From NCBI GenBank assembly GCA_900544405.1, contig UQVA01000014.1, positions 1 through 51,913 of the forward strand: a stretch of 51,913 bases of DNA, written 5' to 3'. The notes beneath the pieces were generated by a model, which saw only the letters and a program-made list of their open reading frames with translations, did not search any database and was not told the DNA's origin. The number at the start of each line of letters is the position of its first letter. Within the stretch, counting starts at the first letter, position 1. Origin of the DNA: an uncultured Eubacteriales bacterium. GTDB lineage: Bacteria > Bacillota > Clostridia > Oscillospirales > Oscillospiraceae. The translations under genes and the position numbers were made by a program. Below, in pieces: positions 30,695-37,852 of the stretch.

Positions 30695-30711
30695 TCTTTT
30701 CACGAAATTAC

Positions 30712-30897
30712 TTACCAGCTTGCCTTGCGGACACCGGGGATCTCGCCCTTGTAGGCCAGCTCCCGGAAGCAGATACGGCAAACGCCGTAGTTGCGCAGGT
30801 AGGCATGGGGTCTGCCGCAGATCTTGCAGCGGTTATAGCGGCGGGTAGAGAACTTGGGCTCAGCCTGCTGCTTCAGGATCATAGACTTCTTCGCCAT
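30712..30897 (-). CDS. rpsZ: 30S ribosomal protein S14, zinc (type Z) form
   Basis: 61 residues, the short zinc-binding form. The ligands are CKICG and CRIC, and KFSTRRYNRCKICGRPHAYL is the core. Starts 17 bp after rplE. The gene is intact; the long gap lies after it. Confidence 0.97.
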   Translation of the reverse strand: MAKKSMILKQQAEPKFSTRRYNRCKICGRPHAYLRNYGVCRICFRELAYKGEIPGVRKASW

Positions 30898-30914
30898 GTG
30901 TTCTTCCTCCTAAA

Positions 30915-31457
30915 TCAAGCGGTGAAGGGAGCGCCCAGCTGGGTCAGCAGCTCTTTGGCTTCCTCGTCGGTGGTAGCGGTGGTGCAAACGCAGATGTCCA
31001 TACCACGGATCTTGTCCACCTTGTCGTACTCGATCTCAGGGAAGATCAGCTGCTCCTTCAGGCCGAAGGCGTAGTTGCCGCGGCCGTCGAAGGAGTTGGG
31101 GTTGATGCCCCGGAAGTCACGGACACGAGGCAGGGCCACGCTGAACAGCCGGTCCAGGAACTCGTACATCTTGTCGCCGCGGAGGGTGACCTTCACGCCG
31201 ACGGTTTCGCCCTCACGGACCTTGAAGTTAGCAACGCTCTTGCGGGCCTTGCAGGTGATGGGCTTCTGGCCGGTGATGGTGGCGATGTCCTTGCAGATAG
31301 CCTCGATCTCCTTGGCGTTGTTCTTGCTCTCGCCGCAGCCCACGTTGACAATGACCTTGTCCAGCTTGGGGATCTGCATGACGCTCTTGTAGCCGAACTT
31401 CTTGTTCAGAGCAGGAGCGATCTCGGCGGTGTACTTTTCTTTCAGTCTGCTAGCCAT
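30915..31457 (-). CDS. rplE: 50S ribosomal protein L5
   Basis: 180 residues; carries 5S rRNA into the central protuberance and touches P-site tRNA. SRLKEKYTAEIAPAL, NVGCGESKNNAKEIE and DFRGINPNSFDGRGNYAFGL are diagnostic blocks. Confidence 0.98.
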   Translation of the reverse strand: MASRLKEKYTAEIAPALNKKFGYKSVMQIPKLDKVIVNVGCGESKNNAKEIEAICKDIATITGQKPITCKARKSVANFKVREGETVGVKVTLRGDKMYEFLDRLFSVALPRVRDFRGINPNSFDGRGNYAFGLKEQLIFPEIEYDKVDKIRGMDICVCTTATTDEEAKELLTQLGAPFTA

Positions 31458-31473
31458 AATCGTAACTCCTCTC

Positions 31474-31779
31474 TTAGATCTCGGCGCCGCACTTGCGGCA
31501 GATACGGGTCTTCTTGCCGTCCTCGACCTTAAAGCCGACCCGCACGCCCTTGTCGCACTTGGGGCAGTACAGAGCCACCTTGCAGGCCCGGATGGGGGTC
31601 TCGCGCTTCACGATGCCGCCGGCCTCGCCCTGCTGACGGGGCTTGGTGTGGCAGGTAGCCACGTTGACCTTCTCCACGACGACCTTCTCTTCCTTGGGCA
31701 TGGCCACCAGGACCTTGCCCTTCACGCCCTTGTCCTTGCCGGACAGGACGATCACGGTATCATTCTTCTTAATGTTCAT
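31474..31779 (-). CDS. rplX: 50S ribosomal protein L24
   Basis: 101 residues. KOW motif in DTVIVLSGKDKGVKGKVLVA; initiator of 50S assembly. The C-terminal part has CPKCDKG and CRKCG pairs that could bind zinc, found in many but not all L24 proteins. Confidence 0.98.
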   Translation of the reverse strand: MNIKKNDTVIVLSGKDKGVKGKVLVAMPKEEKVVVEKVNVATCHTKPRQQGEAGGIVKRETPIRACKVALYCPKCDKGVRVGFKVEDGKKTRICRKCGAEI

Positions 31780-31794
31780 ATCTTCGGTTCCCCC

Positions 31795-32163
31795 TTAGAT
31801 GACTTCGGGTGCCAGGGAGAGGATCTTCATGTAATCTCTCTCACGCAGCTCTCTTGCCACCGGTCCAAAGATACGGGTACCACGGGGGTTCTTGTCCTCC
31901 TTGATGATGACGGCAGCGTTCTCGTCGAAGCGAACATAGGTGCCGTCCTCACGACGGACGCCCCGCTTGGTGCGGACGATGACAGCCTTCACGACTTCGC
32001 CCTTCTTCACGGTGCCGCCGGGAGTGGCCTTCCGAACGGAAGCAACAATCACATCGCCGATGTTGCCGAACTTCCGCTTGGAGCCGCCCAGGACCCGGAT
32101 GCAGTGGATCTCCTTGGCGCCGGTGTTGTCGGCAACCTTCAGGTAGCTTTCCGGTTGAATCAT
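31795..32163 (-). CDS. rplN: 50S ribosomal protein L14
   Basis: 122 residues, exactly the usual bacterial length. MIQPESYLKVADNTGAKEI opens it and IFGPVARELRERDYMKILSL closes it. Forms bridges to the 30S subunit and is the site where RsfS binds. Confidence 0.99.
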   Translation of the reverse strand: MIQPESYLKVADNTGAKEIHCIRVLGGSKRKFGNIGDVIVASVRKATPGGTVKKGEVVKAVIVRTKRGVRREDGTYVRFDENAAVIIKEDKNPRGTRIFGPVARELRERDYMKILSLAPEVI

Positions 32164-32178
32164 AGTTGTCCGACCTCC

Positions 32179-32442
32179 TTACTTCGCCTTTTCAATAATT
32201 CTGATGAGTCTCCATCTCTTGTCCTTGGACAGGGGACGGGTCTCCATGACCTCCACGGTATCGCCGATGCCGCACTCGTTGTTCTCGTCGTGGGCCTTCA
32301 GCTTGTAAGTCCGCTTCATGGTCTTCTTATAGAGAGGATGTGCAACGCTATCCTCGATCGCAACCACAATGGTCTTGTCCATCTTATCGGAGACGACCTG
32401 ACCGATTCTGGTTTTACGGAAAGCTCTGGTATTTTCAGTCAT
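32179..32442 (-). CDS. rpsQ: 30S ribosomal protein S17
   Basis: 87 residues, an OB-fold that binds 16S rRNA early. The core is TRIGQVVSDKMDKTIVVAIE followed by HPLYKK and ETRPLSKDKRWRL. Begins 14 bp after rpmC. Confidence 0.98.
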   Translation of the reverse strand: MTENTRAFRKTRIGQVVSDKMDKTIVVAIEDSVAHPLYKKTMKRTYKLKAHDENNECGIGDTVEVMETRPLSKDKRWRLIRIIEKAK

Positions 32443-32456
32443 TTTCCTTTACCTCC

Positions 32457-32663
32457 TCAGACAGTGGTCTCTTTCTCACGAATAATGGTCTTGATGCGGG
32501 CAATATCCTTCTTCACAGCAGCGATCTGCATGGGGTTATCCAGCTGATTCGTTGCGTGCTGCATACGCAGCATGAAGAGGTCCTTTTTCAGCCCCTGGAG
32601 CTTCTTCTCCAGATCGGCCACGGACAGCGTGCGGATTTCTTTCAGTTCCTTTGCCTTCATCAT
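32457..32663 (-). CDS. rpmC: 50S ribosomal protein L29
   Basis: 68 residues, two antiparallel helices beside the peptide exit, part of the SRP and trigger-factor docking site. MMKAKELKEIRTLSVADLEK is the start. The ATG shares one base with the rplP stop (TAATG); a second ATG follows directly and either could be used. Confidence 0.97.
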   Translation of the reverse strand: MMKAKELKEIRTLSVADLEKKLQGLKKDLFMLRMQHATNQLDNPMQIAAVKKDIARIKTIIREKETTV

Positions 32664-33091
32664 TATTCACCACCGTTCTCAGAGACTTCCTTGGTGATGA
32701 TCCGGGTCTTGATGGGCAGCTTGTGCTGGGCCAGACGCAGAGCCTCACGGGCCACGTCCTCGGTCACGCCGCCAATCTCGAACATCACCTTCTGATTCTT
32801 CACAACTGCCACCCAGCCTTCGGGAGCGCCTTTACCGGAACCCATACGGGTGCCCAGGCCCTTCTTGGAGTAGGGCTTGTCAGGGAAGATCTTGATCCAG
32901 ACCTTACCGCCACGCTTGGTGTAACGGGTCATGGCAATACGAGCTGCTTCGATCTGGTTGCCGGTGATCCAGCCGGGCTCCAGAGCCTGGATGCCGAAAT
33001 CACCGTAAGTGACAGTGTTACCACGGGAGGCAGCGCCGGTCATACGGCCACGCTGCACCTTGCGGTACTTAACTCTTTTGGGCATCAGCAT
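32663..33091 (-). CDS. rplP: 50S ribosomal protein L16
   Basis: 142 residues; organises the A-site and elongation-factor region. MLMPKRVKYRKVQRGRM is the standard start; RMGSGKGAPEGWVAVV is the conserved loop with the arginine that is hydroxylated in some species. The ATG overlaps the rpsC stop (TAATG). Confidence 0.98.
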   Translation of the reverse strand: MLMPKRVKYRKVQRGRMTGAASRGNTVTYGDFGIQALEPGWITGNQIEAARIAMTRYTKRGGKVWIKIFPDKPYSKKGLGTRMGSGKGAPEGWVAVVKNQKVMFEIGGVTEDVAREALRLAQHKLPIKTRIITKEVSENGGE

Positions 33092-33864
33092 TAGCGGTTG
33101 CCTCCTTCTCTGCGGTTATAGGGTCTGTCGCCGTTGTTCCGACGCTCCCGGCGCTCGCCGTCACGACGACGATCACCGTTGCGGCGGTCCCGACGCTCCC
33201 GGGGAGCGGGTTCGGGGGCGGCAGCACGGAGGGTGGTGTTCAGGACCTCACCCTTGTAGATCCAAACCTTCACGCCGATGCGGCCGTAGGTGGTAGCAGC
33301 TTCAGCGAAGCCGTACTCGATGTCGGCACGAATGGTCTGAAGGGGAATGGTGCCTTCGTGGTAGGACTCGGTCCGGGCGATCTCAGCGCCGCCCAGACGG
33401 CCGCCGCAGGTGACCTTGATGCCCTTGGCACCCAGGCGGGTAGCCTGCTGCATGGCCTTCTTCATAGCCCGGCGGAAGGAGACACGCTTCTCCAGCTGCT
33501 GAGCAATGTTCTCGGCCACCAGCTGAGCGTTCAGGTCGGGGGAGCGGACTTCCACGATGTTCAGGGAAACGCTCTTACCCAGCTTTGCTTCCATCTCTTT
33601 GCGCAAATTCTCGATGTCGGCACCGGCCTTGCCGATGACCACACCGGGACGGGAGCAGTTGATGTTGATCTTCACACGGCCGTTGCTGCGCTCGATCTCG
33701 ATCTTTGCCACACCGGCGGCATAGAGCTTCTTCTTCAGATACTTACGGATGTTGTAATCCTCGACGATCAGGTCGCCCACCTTGTCCTCACGGGCATACC
33801 AGCGGGAGTCCCAGTCTTTGATTACGCCAACACGCAGTCCATGGGGATTAACTTTCTGTCCCAT
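33091..33864 (-). CDS. rpsC: 30S ribosomal protein S3 with Arg-rich tail
   Basis: 257 residues, about 30-40 longer than a minimal S3. The KH domain (about 40-110) has SRPGVVIGKAGADIENLRKE; the C-terminal S3 domain has MQQATRLGAKGIKVTCGGRL and ends near VWIYKGEVL. A tail of about 40 residues is almost entirely Arg, Asn, Asp, Gly and Glu (for example RRDRRNGDRRRDGERRERR). S3 lines the mRNA entry channel and is part of the ribosome helicase. Similar charged tails exist in other clostridial S3 proteins. Confidence 0.98.
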   Translation of the reverse strand: MGQKVNPHGLRVGVIKDWDSRWYAREDKVGDLIVEDYNIRKYLKKKLYAAGVAKIEIERSNGRVKININCSRPGVVIGKAGADIENLRKEMEAKLGKSVSLNIVEVRSPDLNAQLVAENIAQQLEKRVSFRRAMKKAMQQATRLGAKGIKVTCGGRLGGAEIARTESYHEGTIPLQTIRADIEYGFAEAATTYGRIGVKVWIYKGEVLNTTLRAAAPEPAPRERRDRRNGDRRRDGERRERRNNGDRPYNRREGGNR

Positions 33865-33876
33865 AGTAACCTCCTG

Positions 33877-34212
33877 TTAAGCCTTCTCGCTCACACCGAT
33901 GGTGATGTGAGTGGTTCTCTTGAGAATCCGAACGAAACCTCTTCTGGATGCGATGCGGCCGCGCTTCAGCACGGGGCCGGGGTTGGCCACAACGGTAGAA
34001 ACATAGAGGTTGTCTGCGTTCATGCCGTGATTGTGCTCGGCATTGGCCACAGCGCTCTTCAGCAGCTTGGCCATGGGCTCGCAGGCTGCCTTGGAGGTCT
34101 GGTTCAGATAAGCCGCAGCAGTCTTCACGTCCAGGCCACGGATCATATCGCAGACCAGCTGGACCTTACGGGGAGACATACGGACATACTTTACGTGTGC
34201 AAGTGCTTCCAT
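33877..34212 (-). CDS. rplV: 50S ribosomal protein L22
   Basis: 111 residues. Its beta-hairpin (about residues 80-100, RGRIASRRGFVRILKRTTH) lines the exit tunnel constriction, where macrolide-resistance changes occur; no insertion is seen here. KYVRMSPRKVQLVCDMIRGL is the family start. Confidence 0.98.
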   Translation of the reverse strand: MEALAHVKYVRMSPRKVQLVCDMIRGLDVKTAAAYLNQTSKAACEPMAKLLKSAVANAEHNHGMNADNLYVSTVVANPGPVLKRGRIASRRGFVRILKRTTHITIGVSEKA

Positions 34213-34224
34213 TTCCGATCCTCC

Positions 34225-34503
34225 TTATTTCGCATTGGCGGTCTTGCTGCCAGAGTGGCCCCGGAAGGTTCTGGTAGGAACGAACTCGCCCAGCTTGTGA
34301 CCGACCATATCCTCGGTGATATAAACGGGCACATGCTTGCGGCCGTCATGGACAGCGATGGTGTGACCGACGAAGGAGGGGAAAATGGTGGAGGCTCTGG
34401 ACCAGGTCTTCAGAACCTTCTTCTCACCGGCCTTGTTCAGCTCCTCAACACGCTTGTACAGCTCGGGAGCTACGAAAGGGCCCTTTTTGATGCTTCTGCT
34501 CAT
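34225..34503 (-). CDS. rpsS: 30S ribosomal protein S19
   Basis: 92 residues; pairs with S13 in the 30S head. MSRSIKKGPFVAPELYKRVE and GHTIAVHDGRKHVPVYITED are diagnostic, as is the closing FRGHSGSKTA. Confidence 0.98.
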   Translation of the reverse strand: MSRSIKKGPFVAPELYKRVEELNKAGEKKVLKTWSRASTIFPSFVGHTIAVHDGRKHVPVYITEDMVGHKLGEFVPTRTFRGHSGSKTANAK

Positions 34504-34515
34504 TTCATTTCCTCC

Positions 34516-35352
34516 TTACTTGCTGTTTCTGCGCTTGACGATGAACTTATCGGTGCGGTTCTTCGTCTTGCGGGTCTTGTAACCCAGAGCGGGCTTACCC
34601 CAAGGGGTAACAGGGCCGGGCCGGCCAACAGGAGCACGGCCTTCGCCGCCGCCGTGGGGGTGGTCATTGGGGTTCATAACGGAGCCACGGACGGTGGGAC
34701 GGACACCCATGTGACGGGTACGGCCGGCCTTGCCGATGTGGACGTTCTCATGATCCAGGTTGCCCACCTGACCGATGCAGGCGGTGCAGTTAGTGCGGAC
34801 GTAGCGGACCTCGCCGGAGGGCAGACGAACCTGAGCCAGGTCGCCTTCCTTAGCCATCAGCTGCGCAGCGGTGCCGGCGGACCGGACCAGCTGAGCGCCG
34901 TAGCCGGGCTGCAGCTCCACGTTGTGGATCACGGTACCAACAGGGATGTTGGCAATGGGCAGGCAGTTGCCGGGCTTGATGTCGGCAGCTGCGGAGGACA
35001 CGACCACGTCGCCAGCCTTCAGGCCGTTGGTGGCCAGGATGTAGCTGAGGGTGTTGTCCTCGTAGCGGATCAGCGCAATGTAGGCGCTGCGGTTGGGATC
35101 GTACTCCAGGCGCTCCACAGTAGCGGGCATATCCAGCTTCTGACGCTTGAAGTCGATGATACGGTACTTGCGCTTATTGCCGCCGCCGCGATGACGGACG
35201 GTAATACGGCCATAGCTGTTGCGACCGGCGTTCTTCTTCAGGGTCTCAACCAGGCTGCGCTCAGGTTTGGCCTTCTTATCCACACCGTCGAACGCAGAAA
35301 CAGTCATGTTCCGGCGGGCGGGGGTATAAGGCTTAAAAGTTTTAATAGCCAT
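34516..35352 (-). CDS. rplB: 50S ribosomal protein L2
   Basis: 278 residues, normal length. Needed for subunit joining and peptidyl transfer. MAIKTFKPYTPARRNMTVS starts it; GRPTVRGSVMNPNDHPHGGG-type sequence near residue 220 holds the conserved catalytic-region histidine. Ends KTRKTKNRTDKFIVKRR. Confidence 0.98.
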   Translation of the reverse strand: MAIKTFKPYTPARRNMTVSAFDGVDKKAKPERSLVETLKKNAGRNSYGRITVRHRGGGNKRKYRIIDFKRQKLDMPATVERLEYDPNRSAYIALIRYEDNTLSYILATNGLKAGDVVVSSAAADIKPGNCLPIANIPVGTVIHNVELQPGYGAQLVRSAGTAAQLMAKEGDLAQVRLPSGEVRYVRTNCTACIGQVGNLDHENVHIGKAGRTRHMGVRPTVRGSVMNPNDHPHGGGEGRAPVGRPGPVTPWGKPALGYKTRKTKNRTDKFIVKRRNSK

Positions 35353-35381
35353 TTGCGTTTCGCTCCTTTATTGAGATTGGA

Positions 35382-35675
35382 TTAGACCATACCCTCGAAG
35401 AACTCGATGGTCTTGGAGTCGGCGGTCAGGGTGATGACAGCCTTCTTGTAAGCCGCGCGGCGGCCGGCGGGGTAAGCGCCGGTGCGCTTCACCTTGCCCT
35501 GCATCCGGACGGTGTTGACCTTGGCGACCTTCACGCCGAAGGCCTCTTCCACAGCGGCCTTGATCTGGGTCTTGTCCGCATCCAGCGCCACCATGAAGAC
35601 GTACTTCTTGTCGGCGACGCTCTCCATGGACTGCTCGGTGATCACCGGGCGGAGAATGATATCGTAAGCGTTCAT
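35382..35675 (-). CDS. rplW: 50S ribosomal protein L23
   Basis: 97 residues; docking site for trigger factor and SRP at the exit. AYDIILRPVITEQSMESVAD and AFGVKVAKVNTVRMQGKVKR are family blocks. The ATG shares one base with the rplD stop (TAATG). Confidence 0.98.
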   Translation of the reverse strand: MNAYDIILRPVITEQSMESVADKKYVFMVALDADKTQIKAAVEEAFGVKVAKVNTVRMQGKVKRTGAYPAGRRAAYKKAVITLTADSKTIEFFEGMV

Positions 35676-36298
35676 TATGCGAATACCTCCTCGATCTTGG
35701 CCAAAGCTGCCCGGTCAACGACCAGCTTGCCAGCGTTCAGCACGTCGTAGACGTTGATGAGGTTGGCAAAGGTCACCTGGCAGCCGGCGATGTTCCGGCC
35801 GGAGAGGACCACGTTCTGCTTGGGCTCGGCAGTGACCACCAGGGTCTTGCCGGTGCAGCCCACGGCGCTCAGGAACTTGGCGAAGTCCTTGGTCTTGGGA
35901 GCGTCCATCTTGATCTCGTCGATGACCACGATGTTCTGCTCGGAAGCCTTGGCGCTGAGCACGCTCTTCAGAGCCAGCCGGCGGGCCTTCTTGTTCAGGG
36001 TGTAGCCGTAGGAGCGGGGCTTCGGGGCAAAAACGATGCCGCCGTGGGTCCACTGGGGAGCACGGGTGCTGCCCTGACGGGCACGGCCGGTGCCCTTCTG
36101 CTTCCAGGGCTTTCTGCCGCCGCCGGAAACCTCGGCGCGGGTCAGAGCGAACTGAGTGCCCTGACGGCGGTTGGCCAGATGATTCTTGACCACGTCGTGG
36201 ACAACAGCCTGGTTGGGCTCAATACCGAACACAGCCTCGGACAGCTCGATCTCGCCAACCTGCTTGCCGGACATATCATAAACATTCGTCTTAAGCAT
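35675..36298 (-). CDS. rplD: 50S ribosomal protein L4
   Basis: 207 residues. Its loop (GGGRKPWKQKGTGRARQGST, about 60-80) reaches into the exit tunnel. In several bacteria L4 also represses this operon by binding the S10 leader; here the leader is about 270 nt and contains a terminator-like stem at 37576-37599. Confidence 0.98.
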   Translation of the reverse strand: MLKTNVYDMSGKQVGEIELSEAVFGIEPNQAVVHDVVKNHLANRRQGTQFALTRAEVSGGGRKPWKQKGTGRARQGSTRAPQWTHGGIVFAPKPRSYGYTLNKKARRLALKSVLSAKASEQNIVVIDEIKMDAPKTKDFAKFLSAVGCTGKTLVVTAEPKQNVVLSGRNIAGCQVTFANLINVYDVLNAGKLVVDRAALAKIEEVFA

Positions 36299-36317
36299 GA
36301 TTTAAGATCTCCTTTCC

Positions 36318-37037
36318 TTAGCCTCTTGCGGAAGCCTTCTGCGGGTTGCGGCCGGAAGCCTTCTGCGGGTTCTTGCTGATGCCGGCCTCGCCGGACTTCA
36401 CCTTGTTGTTCTTCACGGTGTTGCGGATATACACCAGACCGCCCTTGGGGCCGGGGATGGCGCCGCGGATGACCAGCATATTCAGCTCTGCGTCCACCTT
36501 CACAACGTCCAGGTTCTCGATGGTGACCTGCTCCAGGCCCATCTGGCCGGCGCCGATCTTACCCGGGAAAATACGGGACTGATGAGAAGATGCGCCCATG
36601 GAACCGGCGTGACGATGCACAGGGCCGCCGCCGTGGGTCATGGGGGTACGACCGGCGCCGTGGCGCTTCACAACGCCCTGGAAGCCATGGCCCTTGCTGA
36701 TGCCGGTAACGTCGATCTTGTCGCCGGCGGCGAAGGTGTCGGCCTTGATCTCGTCGCCCACGTTCATGTCGGCGGCGGAATCCAGCTTGAACTCCTTCAG
36801 GTGCTTCTTGGGGGCTACGCCAGCCTTCTTCAGGTGGCCAGCCTCAGGCTTGGTGAGCTTGGACTCCTTCACGTCGCCGAAACCCAGCTGCACAGCGGTG
36901 TAGCCGTCGGTCTCGACGGTCTTCTTCTGAGTCACGACGCAGGGACCGGCTTCCACTACGGTAACCGGAATCACCTTGCCGCTCTCATCGAAGATCTGGG
37001 TCATGCCCACTTTCTTGCCGATGATTGCTTTCTGCAT
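36318..37037 (-). CDS. rplC: 50S ribosomal protein L3 with duplicated C-terminal tail
   Basis: 239 residues, about 25-30 beyond a typical L3. MQKAIIGKKVGMTQIFDESG and the long loop MTHGGGPVHRHAGSMGASSH are diagnostic. The last residues are NPQKASGRNPQKASARG, a duplicated NPQKAS unit also exact at DNA level (GGAAGCCTTCTGCGGGTT, twice, 36329-36373), which suggests a recent slippage event. L3 starts 50S assembly beside the peptidyl-transferase centre. Confidence 0.98.
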   Translation of the reverse strand: MQKAIIGKKVGMTQIFDESGKVIPVTVVEAGPCVVTQKKTVETDGYTAVQLGFGDVKESKLTKPEAGHLKKAGVAPKKHLKEFKLDSAADMNVGDEIKADTFAAGDKIDVTGISKGHGFQGVVKRHGAGRTPMTHGGGPVHRHAGSMGASSHQSRIFPGKIGAGQMGLEQVTIENLDVVKVDAELNMLVIRGAIPGPKGGLVYIRNTVKNNKVKSGEAGISKNPQKASGRNPQKASARG

Positions 37038-37163
37038 GATGTTTACTCCTTTTTAATAGGTTATTGGTTGACGCAGGTCCATTGGGTGGCCTTTGCCAAC
37101 ATGACCCGTCCGCCCGATGCCAGACAGTGCGGGCAGCGGTAAGGACCGATAGAATGTCGGCTC

Positions 37164-37475
37164 TTACAGCTTTATCTCAATCTCAACGCCGGCGGGAAGG
37201 TCCAGGCTCATGAGGGCCTCGACGGTCTTCTGGCTGGGGTTGAGGATATCGATCAGTCTCTTGTGGGTTCTGCGCTCGAACTGCTCCCGGCTGTCCTTGT
37301 TGACATGGGGAGAACGCAGGATGGTGACCACCTCTTTCTTGGTGGGCAGAGGGATGGGGCCGGACACGCTGGCGCCGTTGCGCTTGGCGGTGTCCACGAT
37401 CTTCGCAGCGCTGGAGTCGATGAGCTGATGGTCATAAGCCTTCAGACGCACACGAATCATTTCCTGATTTGCCAT
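37164..37475 (-). CDS. rpsJ: 30S ribosomal protein S10
   Basis: 103 residues from the ATG at 37473-37475 (AAGGAGG upstream); longer readings upstream belong to the leader. Core VSGPIPLPTKKEVVTILRSP and QFERRTHKRLIDILNP. Also known elsewhere as NusE in antitermination. First gene of the cluster, then a 126-nt gap before rplC. No rpsL, rpsG, fusA or tuf lies upstream in this window. Confidence 0.98.
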   Translation of the reverse strand: MANQEMIRVRLKAYDHQLIDSSAAKIVDTAKRNGASVSGPIPLPTKKEVVTILRSPHVNKDSREQFERRTHKRLIDILNPSQKTVEALMSLDLPAGVEIEIKL

Positions 37476-37575
37476 GGTTTGGTTTCCTCCTTGATAATCG
37501 TACTCAGTGTACTTGGGGTGCTGGGTACGGTCGAGCATTTTGTTCACGCCGCCGTGCGTATCATTCCAGGCCAAG

Positions 37576-37599
37576 AAAAATGGCCGACGCAAGGCCGGC
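37576..37599 (-). terminator. Possible attenuator in the S10 leader
   Basis: Minus strand: GCCGGC-CTTGC-GTCGGC (37583-37599, one G-U pair) followed after CCA by five T (37576-37580), about 100 nt before the S10 start and 145 nt after the probable start point. A short terminator-like structure within a leader suggests transcription attenuation, as known for S10 leaders controlled by L4 in other bacteria. Confidence 0.5.
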
Positions 37600-37750
37600 A
37601 CTTTTCCTCTGGGCGCAGCGATATACGCAAGCGCAAACGGAAATGCTCAGCCGCCCGATGACCGGACATACTCCACGGAAGTTACCGGCTAAGCCGCAAT
37701 CTCCCGCTTCATCGCATACAAGCGCAGTTCTTCCCTACGCAAGCCCGATT

Positions 37751-37779
37751 ATGATACCACGTCATTCCCGTTTTGTCAA
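37751..37779 (-). promoter_or_regulatory. Main promoter of the S10-spc-alpha cluster
   Basis: TTGACA (37774-37779), 17-nt spacer, TATCAT (37751-37756) on the minus strand. It is the only strong promoter found upstream of rpsJ and gives a 5' leader of about 270 nt. Apart from the attenuator-like stem the rest of the gap 37476-37852 holds no gene I can support. Confidence 0.8.
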
Positions 37780-37852
37780 GATATTTTTTGAAGATTTTCA
37801 CAAAAAACGCCCGTAAAATTCGGCATTTCGGAGAATTTTCAATTTGTGCATT

